A DNA stretch of 64,000 bases from Bacteroidota bacterium (lineage in GTDB: Bacteria > Bacteroidota > Bacteroidia > AKYH767-A > 2013-40CM-41-45), in assembly GCA_016720935.1 (NCBI GenBank), contig JADKJP010000006.1, positions 372,001 to 436,000 on the forward strand, in the 5' to 3' direction. The notes below the pieces were generated by a model. That model was not told the DNA's origin. It was given only the letters and a program-made list of their open reading frames with translations, and did not search any database. The translations under genes and the position numbers were made by a program. This document shows, in pieces, positions 52,251 to 60,656 of the stretch. Position 1 is the stretch's first letter, and each line of letters begins with the position of its first letter.

Positions 52251-54023
52251 TTATTCGATCTCCAACCCAACCTGCATCCTGGCCATGATGCCATTCTGGC
52301 GAACAAGGTCTTTCAGATTATTGTAATAGCGATAGCTGTCGCCCAGTTCTTCTTTCACTATTCCACTTCGTACCTCTGTATTCATGTCTTCCAGAAGTTT
52401 GTCAAGGAATTCCTTTTGTTCAGGTAAAGCGATCGTCCTGTAATTATCCAGGTGTGCTTTTTTTGCCGCGATGTTGATCGCCGTTTCAATTCCACCTATA
52501 ACATCAACCAGACCGAGACGTTTTGCATCGGTGCCGCTCCAAACGCGACCCTGGCCAATACTGTCCACTTGCGCTTTGCTGATTTTTCTACCTTCAGAAA
52601 CGTGAGTAATAAAGTCGTCATAAATGTTTTCTACCTGATCCTGAATAATGCTTCGTTCATCATCGCGCATTGCACGGGTACCCGATCCGATGTCAGCGAA
52701 ACGAGCTGTTTTTATTGTATCAAAAGTGATTCCCAGTTTGTTGTTGAATAATTTCTGTGCATTAAACATCAGTCCGAATACACCGATAGATCCGGTAATC
52801 GTATTGGACTCGGCCACGATGGTGTCAGCGGCGCAGGAGATGTAATAGCCTCCGGAAGCGGCGTAATCACCCATCGAAACTATAAATGGTTTCACTTTTT
52901 TGGCAAGTACTGTTTCTCTCCAGATTACATCAGAAGCGAGCGCGCTTCCTCCGGGTGAATTCACACGCAGGACAATTGCCTTGATCGAAGAATCTTCTCT
53001 TGCTTTACGGATGGCATCGGCGAGACGCTCTGAACCTATTTCATCTTCCTGTCCTTTTCCACTCACAATATCACCGGCTGCGTAAATGACCGCGATTTTT
53101 TGGTTGGACCATTCTTTATCGGATTTTACAAATGCTTTGTTGTATTTGCGCAGGGTGATGAATCTTTCTTTTTCTTTTTCACCGCGACCGGAAGCTTTTT
53201 TCAAATCACTCAGCACTTCGTCGTAATAAGCGATCTTATCAATCATGCCTGCAGCCAAAGCGCCTTTAGCGGAACGACTTGAAAACTGATCCGCGATTTC
53301 CTGGAGTTGATCGGTACTCATTTTACGTGCGACAGCAAGATTGGTCAGAACATCAGACCATATTGAGGTCATTAATGCGTCAATTTGTTCCCTGTTTTCC
53401 GGGCTCATTTTATCAAGGAGAAATGGTTCAACCGCGCTTTTGAATTTTCCATGCCGTATAATCTGCGGTTCGATTTCCAGTTTTTCCAATGCACCTTTAA
53501 AAAACATCAGCTCCGCATGTAATCCTTTGAAGTCGACACTTCCTTGCGGGTTGAGGTAAATGCGATCAGCGACGGAAGCAATGTAATAAGCTCCCTGGCT
53601 GAGTTCTTCACCATAGGCGTAAATGAATTTTTTGCTCTCCTTGAATTCAAGGAGCACATTACGGATTTCTTCTACTGTGGCGAGACCGGTCTGAACGCCG
53701 GAGAGGTTTAGAAAGATCCCTTTGATCTTCGGATCATTTTTTGCTTTACGGATGTTTTTTAATACATCGTCAAGACCCATATCGCGCTCCGGAATTAAAT
53801 TTCCGAAGCTAAATCCTTCGAATGGATTGTTAGCGGATCGTTCCCGTATCGGATAGTTGAGGGTAATTTCCAGAATAGAATTGTCGTCGATGGAAATTTC
53901 AGTATCGCTTTTTACTGCGGATAATATGCCTGCGATCAAAAACAGTGAGATCACGAAGATCACCATGATTGAAAGAAAAAAACCAAGCATTGAAGCAAAC
54001 ATGAATTTGAAGAACTCTTTCAT
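52251..54023 (-). CDS. sppA: Signal peptide peptidase SppA, 67-kDa type
   Basis: 590 residues, the double-domain form. The N-terminal membrane anchor is FMFASMLGFFLSIMVIFVIS (about residues 7-26). The N-domain supplies the general-base Lys in RHGKFKSAVEPFLL (about 197). The C-domain supplies the nucleophile Ser in SMGDYAASGGYYISCAADTI (about 385). RVNSPGGSALASDVIW and SNTITGSIGVFG are intact. It degrades signal peptides left in the membrane. It is encoded 66 bases upstream of polX on the same strand. Confidence 0.95.
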   Translation of the reverse strand: MKEFFKFMFASMLGFFLSIMVIFVISLFLIAGILSAVKSDTEISIDDNSILEITLNYPIRERSANNPFEGFSFGNLIPERDMGLDDVLKNIRKAKNDPKIKGIFLNLSGVQTGLATVEEIRNVLLEFKESKKFIYAYGEELSQGAYYIASVADRIYLNPQGSVDFKGLHAELMFFKGALEKLEIEPQIIRHGKFKSAVEPFLLDKMSPENREQIDALMTSIWSDVLTNLAVARKMSTDQLQEIADQFSSRSAKGALAAGMIDKIAYYDEVLSDLKKASGRGEKEKERFITLRKYNKAFVKSDKEWSNQKIAVIYAAGDIVSGKGQEDEIGSERLADAIRKAREDSSIKAIVLRVNSPGGSALASDVIWRETVLAKKVKPFIVSMGDYAASGGYYISCAADTIVAESNTITGSIGVFGLMFNAQKLFNNKLGITFDTIKTARFADIGSGTRAMRDDERSIIQDQVENIYDDFITHVSEGRKISKAQVDSIGQGRVWSGTDAKRLGLVDVIGGIETAINIAAKKAHLDNYRTIALPEQKEFLDKLLEDMNTEVRSGIVKEELGDSYRYYNNLKDLVRQNGIMARMQVGLEIE

Positions 54024-54389
54024 CTTTTGTATTTTAGTTTGGATTACATTTTTCCTTTAAAACCGGACCGGGAATGAAAATTATTTTCACACTACTTTCG
54101 AAATTGTTGTGATTTTAAATTCGAGTGAAAGTTTTACCTTTTGTTGACGCTTACAAGTTACGTAAAATGTCTGTTTGGAACATCTTTAGGGCAACTGATA
54201 ATTTGCAATTGTTCAGTTTATGAGCCTGAGTCAATAAAATATTCAATTGAATAAAGGCTCTTGTTCGGGATTTCCGATTTCTTTTCTCTCTGGTTCAAAA
54301 AATAACTGTAAGGGAATCAAAGGCTTCTGTTTATAGGAGAAAAACGGTTGGCAGATCCTGAGAATTCCTTAGGTTTGAAGCCAAATCTC
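54024..54389. other. Intergenic gap sppA-folK (366 bases), no gene seen
   Basis: AT-rich divergent spacer. I found no convincing ORF; the longest starts encode under 20 residues. It contains the folK promoter at its right end and a short palindrome ATTCAATTGAAT (about 54240-54251). No clear TAnnTTTG element was found for sppA on the minus strand. Confidence 0.6.
54348..54377 (+). promoter_or_regulatory. folK promoter (-33 TTG and -7 TAGGTTTG)
   Basis: TTG at 54348-54350, 19 bases, then TAGGTTTG at 54370-54377, twelve bases before the folK ATG at 54390. The spacing matches the secDF and OmpA-gene promoters. Confidence 0.65.
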
Positions 54390-54869
54390 ATGCACAAGAC
54401 GTTGCTCTTATTGGGGACCAATTTAGGCGACAGGAATTTAAACCTGGATACAGCCATGCGGATGATTTCGCGGGAAATCGGTCTGTTAGAGCAGAAATCT
54501 TCAGTGTATGAAACACAAGCCTGGGGAAAGGAAGATCAGGGACCTTATCTGAACCAGGTTTTGTTGGTTTCGACATCTCTATCGGCAGAAGTATTGATGC
54601 GAAAGATTCTTGAGGTTGAATCGGATATGGGACGTGTAAGAGCAGGAAAATGGGAGCCCAGAATTATTGACATTGATATTTTGTTCTTCGACAATGACGT
54701 GATTCATGTTCCCGGATTGGATGTTCCGCATCCACATTTGCATGAACGAAAATTTACCCTGGTGCCTTTGGCAGAACTGATCCCTCATTATATTCACCCG
54801 GAAATCGGAAAAAGTGTGGGACAACTTTTGCGTGAGGTGGATGATCCACTGGATGTTCATCAGAAATAA
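54390..54869 (+). CDS. folK: 2-amino-4-hydroxy-6-hydroxymethyldihydropteridine pyrophosphokinase
   Basis: 159 residues from the ATG at 54390 (MHKTLLLLGTNLGDRNLNLD). The upstream in-frame TTG is the promoter -33 element. FolK transfers pyrophosphate from ATP to the pterin in folate synthesis. Motifs: LGTNLGDR, YETQAWGKEDQGPYLNQVL, the metal-binding EPRIIDIDILFFDND (about residues 90-104) and PHPHLHERKFTLVPLAEL. A deoxynucleoside kinase gene follows after 73 bases, a frequent Bacteroidota pairing. Confidence 0.94.
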   Translation: MHKTLLLLGTNLGDRNLNLDTAMRMISREIGLLEQKSSVYETQAWGKEDQGPYLNQVLLVSTSLSAEVLMRKILEVESDMGRVRAGKWEPRIIDIDILFFDNDVIHVPGLDVPHPHLHERKFTLVPLAELIPHYIHPEIGKSVGQLLREVDDPLDVHQK

Positions 54870-54942
54870 ATCGGGGGAAGAATTAATTGAAAATAACAGA
54901 GTCTGAAATTGAGATTTTTATTCAAGGAAATATTTTAATCCA

Positions 54943-55593
54943 TTGCAAGAGCGTCTGAAATACGATTACATCGTAATCGAGGGAAATATTGGAACGGGTA
55001 AAACTTCACTGGCGACAAAAATCGCAGGGCAATTTAATACCCGCCTGATTCTGGAGCGTTTTGCCGACAATCCATTTCTTCCTTTGTTTTATGAAAATTC
55101 GCAGCGTTATGCTTTTCCATTGGAATTGTCTTTTCTCGCGGATCGGTATCAGCAACTAAATGATGAATTGGCTCCTCAGGAATTGTTCAGACAGCAGACT
55201 ATTTCGGATTATATACTGAGCAAGTCCCTGATTTTTGCAAATATTACCCTAAAGGATGATGAGTACCAGTTGTATCAACGTCTTTTTCACATCATCAATC
55301 CACATCTTCCAAAGCCTGATTTGCTCGTTTATTTGCACAAGGATGTCTCGAATTTGAAGGCAAATATCCGTAAGAGAGGACGCGATTATGAGCAAAATAT
55401 TGCCGATGATTACCTTTTTAGCTTAGAAAAGGGGTATTGGGAGTTTTTCAAGCAACAAACCGGAATCCGGATACTTGTACTCGATACAAATGAGGTTGAT
55501 TTTGTTGGAAATCCGATTGATTATCAGGAAATTCTGAATTTAATCAATGCTGATTACAGCCCCGGAATTCACCGTGTAATCCTCCGTTCCTGA
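54943..55593 (+). CDS. Deoxynucleoside kinase
   Basis: 216 residues. P-loop IEGNIGTGKTSLATKI (about residues 12-27), the ERF/E-type substrate motif LERFADNPFLPLFYENSQRYAFPLE split over about 37-60, the DR pair in LADRYQQL, and the LID-like KRGRDYEQNIADDYL. It phosphorylates deoxynucleosides for salvage; base specificity cannot be read. The start is TTG at 54943, preceded by AAGGAAA; no ATG fits the family's N-terminus. Confidence 0.9.
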   Translation: MQERLKYDYIVIEGNIGTGKTSLATKIAGQFNTRLILERFADNPFLPLFYENSQRYAFPLELSFLADRYQQLNDELAPQELFRQQTISDYILSKSLIFANITLKDDEYQLYQRLFHIINPHLPKPDLLVYLHKDVSNLKANIRKRGRDYEQNIADDYLFSLEKGYWEFFKQQTGIRILVLDTNEVDFVGNPIDYQEILNLINADYSPGIHRVILRS

Positions 55594-55627
55594 CTCTCGG
55601 AATCCCGCTACCATAGCCATTTTTAGC

Positions 55628-55657
55628 TTGTTTTGTAAGGTAGAAATGATAATTTTG
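55628..55657 (+). promoter_or_regulatory. Promoter of the OmpA-family gene (-33 TTG and -7 TAATTTTG)
   Basis: TTG at 55628-55630, 19 bases, TAATTTTG at 55650-55657. This leaves a leader of about 50 bases before the ATG at 55715. Confidence 0.6.
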
Positions 55658-55714
55658 CAACATGTGTCTCGCTCTAACCGTAAGGATGCATACTGGTATC
55701 TAAAAAATTCAAAT

Positions 55715-57184
55715 ATGAGAATCTTTACACGCTTGTGGATGCTTGTTGTATGCCTTGTATTGAGCAAGCATACACTCGCACAAACTGTTCATAGCGACAG
55801 CATTCGCGTTGACATTAAAAGTGGCAAAATGCCGCGTTCCCGTGATTTCAATACATGGGACCTTACCCTTCACGGAGGTATTTGTATTCCAAACACGGAT
55901 ATTGCTTCCAGCGATATCAACGGTAGCAATACAAAACAACATCTGGGCTACGGAGTAAGTGTGACGAAATTCTTTTCACACACCTTCGCTTTACAAGCTC
56001 AATTTATCCGTGCTAAACTCGAAGGGGAAGACAGCAATAAACCATTGTATCGTTTCAATACTGACATTGATTATGATGTTACCCTGAACGCATTGTTTCA
56101 ATTTGGTAACGTTGCTTTCCTTAAGCGTACTCCGAATCTGGCTATTTACGGTTATGTAGGTATCGGTATGATTAAATTCTCTCCGACTACTTCAAAAGAT
56201 GGAGGTTTGACTTACGGTAATTACTATGTTCAGGACGGCCGTCTGGATAATGTCGATTATAAAAATACTTCCGAAGTTGTCATTCCGGTGGGTGTTGGTT
56301 TGAAATACAGACTCACCAAGAGCTTCTCTATGCATGCTGAATACAGTCTGCGTACAACCAATTCCGACAAGCTTGACGGTTGGTACCGTTTGTTATCAGA
56401 AAATGATAATTACAACTATTTCAATCTGGGATTGACTTATCATTTCGGTGCGAAAGAAAAAGTGATCGAATGGGTGAACCCGCTCTCTACTATTTATGCT
56501 GATCTCTACGACATGAAAGATCGTGTGGATATGCTGAGTGGTGATAAGGATAAAGACGGTGTAGCCGATATGTTCGACCGCGAACCCGATACTCCGGAAG
56601 GAGCAAAAGTATATGGTGATGGTACATCAGTGGATACAGATGGTGATGGAGTTCCGGATGTAAACGACACTGAACCATTCTCTGCTAAAGGAGCCAAAGT
56701 TGATGCCAACGGTCACGAAATTGATACTGATGGTGACGGTATTCCTGACAGTCATGACATGGAACCTTCTACTGCAAAAGGCAGTCTGGTTACAAACACA
56801 GGTGTGACTATTCCTACCGGCCCTGCTAACAAAGGCGGAGCATCTTCAGTACTTGCGGCTAATGGTTACCTGCCTTCAATCTTCTTTGATCTAAACAGCG
56901 CGATCATAGCTCCGAAATACAATGAAACACTTGCTTCCATTGCTCTCGTAATGCGCAATAACCCGGATATCAAATTTGAAATCAGTGGTAACTGCGACTC
57001 ACGTGCAAGTGATGATTACAACGTGAAACTCGGTAAACGCCGTGCTGAAGCCGTGAAGAGTCACCTCGTGAAAAAATATGGTATCGACGCAAGCCGTCTG
57101 ACCATCATGTCTCTTGGTAAAAAAGACCCAATCACCAAAGATCATCCGATGAATCGTCGTGTTGATTTTAAGGTGGGCGAGTAA
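55715..57184 (+). CDS. OmpA-family outer-membrane protein with type 3-like Ca repeats
   Basis: 489 residues from the ATG at 55715. The signal peptide is MRIFTRLWMLVVCLVLSKHT to LAQ; the open frame before it crosses the promoter. Residues ~35-245 form a beta-barrel-like domain (WDLTLHGGICIPNTDI, LAIYGYVGIGMIKFSP, YFNLGLTYHFG). Three thrombospondin type 3-like repeats follow (DKDKDGVADMFDREP, DTDGDGVPDVNDTEP, DTDGDGIPDSHDMEP; about 275-355). The C-terminal OmpA domain begins near 385 (IFFDLNSAIIAPKYNETL) and has NVKLGKRRAEAVKSHLVKKY for peptidoglycan binding. Likely an abundant envelope-anchoring protein. Confidence 0.9.
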   Translation: MRIFTRLWMLVVCLVLSKHTLAQTVHSDSIRVDIKSGKMPRSRDFNTWDLTLHGGICIPNTDIASSDINGSNTKQHLGYGVSVTKFFSHTFALQAQFIRAKLEGEDSNKPLYRFNTDIDYDVTLNALFQFGNVAFLKRTPNLAIYGYVGIGMIKFSPTTSKDGGLTYGNYYVQDGRLDNVDYKNTSEVVIPVGVGLKYRLTKSFSMHAEYSLRTTNSDKLDGWYRLLSENDNYNYFNLGLTYHFGAKEKVIEWVNPLSTIYADLYDMKDRVDMLSGDKDKDGVADMFDREPDTPEGAKVYGDGTSVDTDGDGVPDVNDTEPFSAKGAKVDANGHEIDTDGDGIPDSHDMEPSTAKGSLVTNTGVTIPTGPANKGGASSVLAANGYLPSIFFDLNSAIIAPKYNETLASIALVMRNNPDIKFEISGNCDSRASDDYNVKLGKRRAEAVKSHLVKKYGIDASRLTIMSLGKKDPITKDHPMNRRVDFKVGE

Positions 57185-57205
57185 GATCTTTATGCTATTA
57201 AAAAG

Positions 57206-57240
57206 AATGGGAGTCTCTTTTAGGGGCTCCCATTTTATTT
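57206..57240 (+). terminator. Terminator of the OmpA-family gene
   Basis: AATGGGAG (57206-57213) pairs with CTCCCATT (57227-57234) and is followed by TTATTT. It lies 22 bases after the stop codon. Confidence 0.8.
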
Positions 57241-57250
57241 TGGGTTTCGG

Positions 57251-57330
57251 TATAAGGTATAAAGTATAAAGTATAAGGTACTGCCCTCGTACTTTATACT
57301 TTATACCTTCTACTTTATACTTTATACCTT
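57251..57330. repeat. Heptamer array with inverted copy (TATAARG x4 / CTTTATA x4-5)
   Basis: Left: TATAAGG, TATAAAG, TATAAAG, TATAAGG (57251-57278). Right: CTTTATA, CTTTATA, CCTTCTA, CTTTATA, CTTTATA (57292-57326), the reverse complement of the left units. The two arms meet at GTAC-TGCCCTC-GTAC-like ends, so the whole can fold into a long imperfect hairpin. It lies between convergent genes and overlaps the last codons of the TrmH-family gene. Confidence 0.85.
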
Positions 57331-57846
57331 CAAAACAAAGTCCCACACCACAATCCCAGCACAAACGGCAACGTTAATTGAGTGCTTCGTGCCTTGCTGT
57401 GGTATTTCCAGAGCCAGGTCACAGATAGCGAGCGCTTTTTCACTGACTCCGTTTACTTCATGACCCAGCACATAAGCGTATTTCTTTTTCGCTTCAGGTT
57501 GAAATTCTTTGAGGGAAATTCCGCCTTCCGCCTGTTCGATTGCCACGATTGTGAATCCGTTTGATTTCAAATCCTTTAAAGCATCCGCGCAATTTTCAAA
57601 GTACTTCCAGTTCACGGAATCCTCAGCGCCCAGAGCGGTTTTATGGATTTCCCTGTGCGGTGGACATGCTGTAATACCACAGAGGTATACAGCTTCACAC
57701 AGGAAGGCATCAGCGGTTCTCAGAATGGAGCCGATATTGTTCAGGCTGCGTACATCGTCGAGAACCAGGATTAGGGGGCGTTTTGGAGCTTGTTTGAATT
57801 CCTCAACAGACTTACGTCCCAGCTCATCATTTCGTATCTTGCGCAT
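57322..57846 (-). CDS. SpoU/TrmH-family RNA 2'-O-methyltransferase
   Basis: 174 residues. SPOUT (knotted) methyltransferase with motif 1 LNNIGSILRTADAFL (about residues 35-49), motif 2 YVLGHEVNGVSEKAL (about 125-139) and motif 3 IPQQGTKHSINVAVCAGIVVW (about 148-168, split here across two strands). It methylates a ribose in tRNA or rRNA; the exact site is not known. The last two codons and the stop (AAG GTA TAA on the minus strand) are part of the adjacent heptamer array, so the repeat defines the C-terminus. Confidence 0.92.
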   Translation of the reverse strand: MRKIRNDELGRKSVEEFKQAPKRPLILVLDDVRSLNNIGSILRTADAFLCEAVYLCGITACPPHREIHKTALGAEDSVNWKYFENCADALKDLKSNGFTIVAIEQAEGGISLKEFQPEAKKKYAYVLGHEVNGVSEKALAICDLALEIPQQGTKHSINVAVCAGIVVWDFVLKV

Positions 57847-57883
57847 TCTTTTTTAAATTAACCGGCTACAAAGAAGCAAAATC

Positions 57884-60502
57884 TTGTTGAAGGAAGAAAC
57901 TAAATCCGGCGTGGTGGAGACACCTTTAATGAAACAGTATTTCACCATTAAGGCGAAATATCCTGATGCTGTATTGCTTTTTCGCGTGGGTGACTTTTAT
58001 GAAACCTTCGGGGAGGATGCAATTAAAGCAGCGGGAATACTCGGTATAGTATTAACAAGAAGGGCGAATGGTGCCGCGTCTTTTGTTGAATTGGCGGGCT
58101 TTCCTCACCATTCTCTGGATACATATTTGCCAAAACTTGTCCGTGCGGGACTGCGTGTCGCTATTTGTGATCAGCTGGAAGATCCGAAACTCACGAAGAA
58201 AATAGTGAAAAGGGGAGTGACAGAACTCGTTACTCCGGGAGTTTCTTACAACGATAAAATTCTTGAACACAAGAAAAATAATTTTCTGGCAGCATACCAT
58301 ACCGATGGTAAAATCGCGGGTGTTGCTTTCATCGATATTTCAACCGGAGAATTTCTTGTAGGGCAGGGAAATCTTGCTTATGCGGAAAAACTACTTCAGA
58401 ATTTCAATCCATCTGAAGTAGTGTATTCACGATCCAGGAAAAAAGAATTCATGGATCAGTACGGTCCGCGTTTTTATACCTATGGATTGGAAGAATGGGT
58501 TTTTCAAGGCGACTATTCCAGTGAAATTCTTTTGCGTCACTTTGGAACCAAGTCTTTAAAAGGTTTCGGTATTGAAGAAATGTCTGCCGCTATTGTCGCC
58601 GCCGGTGCTGCCTTGCATTATGTTTCCGATACACGTCAGGAGCAACTAAAACACATCAGCGGGATTTCAAGGATCGAAGAGGATAAATATGTATGGCTGG
58701 ACAAATTCACCGTTCGCAATCTTGAACTGGTGGGTTCTTCCAATGAACAGGCAGTGACCCTTCTCGACGTACTTGATCATACACTCACCCCGATGGGTGG
58801 TCGTCTGCTCAAACGATGGGTGATGTTACCACTGAAAGACATTGCCGCGATAGAAGAGCGGCAGGAAGCGGTAAATTATTTTCTGCACCATCCTGAGTTT
58901 TCTTCCATCATCGCCGGTCATCTGAAGCAGGTAGGAGACCTCGAGCGACTGATTTCAAAAGTAGCGCTTGGAAAAATATCTCCCCGTGAAGTGGTGCAGT
59001 TGAAACGATCTCTCGACATGGTGCAGCTGATTAAAGACAGCTGTGCCCACACCGATAATCCAGCCATCCGCGTTATTGCTGATCAGCTAAATCCTTGTAC
59101 CCTGATCAACACAAGGATCTCCAATGAACTTCATCCGGAAGCGCCTGCCATGGTGAATAAGGGAGGCGCCATTCGCGAAGGAGTAAATGCGGAGCTTGAT
59201 GAATTGCGAAGTATCGCCTATCACGGAAAAGATTATTTATTGAAAATTCAGCAACGTGAAGCCGAAAGAACCGGAATCACATCACTCAAAGTTGGTTTCA
59301 ACAATGTCTTTGGATATTACATCGAAGTCACGCATACTCACAAAGACAAAGTACCTGCTGATTGGACACGTAAACAAACGCTCACAAATGCTGAGAGATA
59401 CATTACAGAAGAGCTAAAACAATACGAAGAAAAAATTCTTGGAGCGGAGGAAAAGATTCTCGCACTGGAATCGCGACTGTTTACAGAACTCGTTCAGTCC
59501 GTTGTTGAGTACATTCGGCCAATTCAACTCAATGCGGGATTGATTGGCCGACTGGATGTGCTGATGTCCTTTTCAGATGTCGCTTTGAAGAATGAATATG
59601 TTCGCCCCGTAGTGAATGACTCAACCATCATCGACATCAAAAACGGTCGTCATCCGGTGATCGAAAAACAATTGCCTCAGGGTGAAAAATTTATTGCCAA
59701 CGATATTTACCTCGATAACGATACACAGCAAATTCTGATGATTACCGGTCCGAATATGTCCGGTAAATCAGCTTTGTTGCGTCAAACGGCATTGATCACA
59801 TTGCTGGCACAGACAGGCAGTTTTGTCCCCGCTGCTTCAGCGACTATTGGTGTAGTCGATAAAATTTTTACAAGAGTAGGAGCTTCGGATAATATTTCCT
59901 CAGGCGAATCTACTTTCATGGTGGAGATGAATGAGACCGCAAGTATTCTTCACAATTTATCAAACCGCAGTTTAATTTTACTTGATGAAATTGGCAGGGG
60001 GACTGCTACCTATGATGGTGTAAGTATTGCCTGGGCAATCGCGGAATACCTCCACAATCATCCAACAGCTCGCGCAAAAACTCTTTTCGCGACACATTAT
60101 CATGAAATGAATGAAATGGCGGAATCACTTCCGCGTATTCGTAATTTTCATGTATCGGTAAAAGAATTGGAAAATAAAGTTCTCTTTTTACGCAAACTCG
60201 TTCCCGGTGGAAGTGAACACAGTTTTGGTATTCACGTCGCGAGAATGGCGGGTATACCAGCGAAGGTTGTCAGCCGTGCGGATGAAATCCTGAGTCAGCT
60301 CGAACGCAGTCGCGGTGGCACAGGAATGGGGAAGAAGGAGGGAAAGAAAAACGCGGATGAAATGCAATTGAGTTTTTTTCAGCTCGATGATCCTGTTCTT
60401 GAACAGATCCGCGAAGAGATTCTCCGTGTAGATATCAATAACCTCACTCCAATGGAAGCGTTGAATAAGTTGAATGATATCAAGAAGCTTCTTGGGAAGT
60501 AG
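57884..60502 (+). CDS. mutS: DNA mismatch repair protein MutS
   Basis: 872 residues. The mismatch-reading motif FRVGDFYETFG (about residues 31-41) is intact. The connector, lever and clamp follow, then the ABC ATPase: Walker A ITGPNMSGKSALLRQTA (about 628), signature region ISSGESTFMVEMNETA, Walker B ILLDEIGRGTATYDG and TLFATHYHEMNE. The start is TTG at 57884 or 57887 (LKEETKSGVVETPLMKQYF); the first ATG lies inside the conserved ETPLMKQY region and is too late. It is divergent from the TrmH-family gene. Confidence 0.96.
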   Translation: MLKEETKSGVVETPLMKQYFTIKAKYPDAVLLFRVGDFYETFGEDAIKAAGILGIVLTRRANGAASFVELAGFPHHSLDTYLPKLVRAGLRVAICDQLEDPKLTKKIVKRGVTELVTPGVSYNDKILEHKKNNFLAAYHTDGKIAGVAFIDISTGEFLVGQGNLAYAEKLLQNFNPSEVVYSRSRKKEFMDQYGPRFYTYGLEEWVFQGDYSSEILLRHFGTKSLKGFGIEEMSAAIVAAGAALHYVSDTRQEQLKHISGISRIEEDKYVWLDKFTVRNLELVGSSNEQAVTLLDVLDHTLTPMGGRLLKRWVMLPLKDIAAIEERQEAVNYFLHHPEFSSIIAGHLKQVGDLERLISKVALGKISPREVVQLKRSLDMVQLIKDSCAHTDNPAIRVIADQLNPCTLINTRISNELHPEAPAMVNKGGAIREGVNAELDELRSIAYHGKDYLLKIQQREAERTGITSLKVGFNNVFGYYIEVTHTHKDKVPADWTRKQTLTNAERYITEELKQYEEKILGAEEKILALESRLFTELVQSVVEYIRPIQLNAGLIGRLDVLMSFSDVALKNEYVRPVVNDSTIIDIKNGRHPVIEKQLPQGEKFIANDIYLDNDTQQILMITGPNMSGKSALLRQTALITLLAQTGSFVPAASATIGVVDKIFTRVGASDNISSGESTFMVEMNETASILHNLSNRSLILLDEIGRGTATYDGVSIAWAIAEYLHNHPTARAKTLFATHYHEMNEMAESLPRIRNFHVSVKELENKVLFLRKLVPGGSEHSFGIHVARMAGIPAKVVSRADEILSQLERSRGGTGMGKKEGKKNADEMQLSFFQLDDPVLEQIREEILRVDINNLTPMEALNKLNDIKKLLGK

Positions 60503-60544
60503 ATTTTAGTTTTTAGTGGTTAGAGCTTAGTGGTTAGTGCTTAG
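60503..60544. repeat. Heptamer array, NNNTTAG x6
   Basis: Six consecutive 7-base units ending TTAG: ATTTTAG, TTTTTAG, TGGTTAG, AGCTTAG, TGGTTAG, TGCTTAG. It starts at the base after the mutS stop codon. It is the left part of a larger inverted structure with 60544-60635. Confidence 0.85.
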
Positions 60545-60588
60545 TACGATGTATTAATTGAAATGAAAGTTCGCGATTAACATCGTAC
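60544..60588. repeat. 9-bp inverted repeat joining two heptamer arrays
   Basis: GTACGATGT (60544-60552) is the exact reverse complement of ACATCGTAC (60580-60588). The 27-base loop is itself bordered by ATTAAT and GATTAA. It sits precisely between the arrays at 60503 and 60587. Confidence 0.8.
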
Positions 60589-60635
60589 AATCTACAATCT
60601 ACAATCTAAAATCTACAATCTAAAATCTACAATCT
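60587..60635. repeat. Heptamer array, A(C/A)AATCT x7
   Basis: Seven 7-base units: ACAATCT x3, AAAATCT, ACAATCT, AAAATCT, ACAATCT. Read on the minus strand, the units are ATTGTAG and ATTTTAG, and ATTTTAG is identical to the first unit of the 60503 array. It ends 21 bases before the next start codon. Confidence 0.85.
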
Positions 60636-60656
60636 ACCTTATACCCCTTTCACAAA

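Noticed and set aside
60587..60635. CRISPR array
   Set aside because: Units are 7 bases with no spacers, and no cas gene is present.
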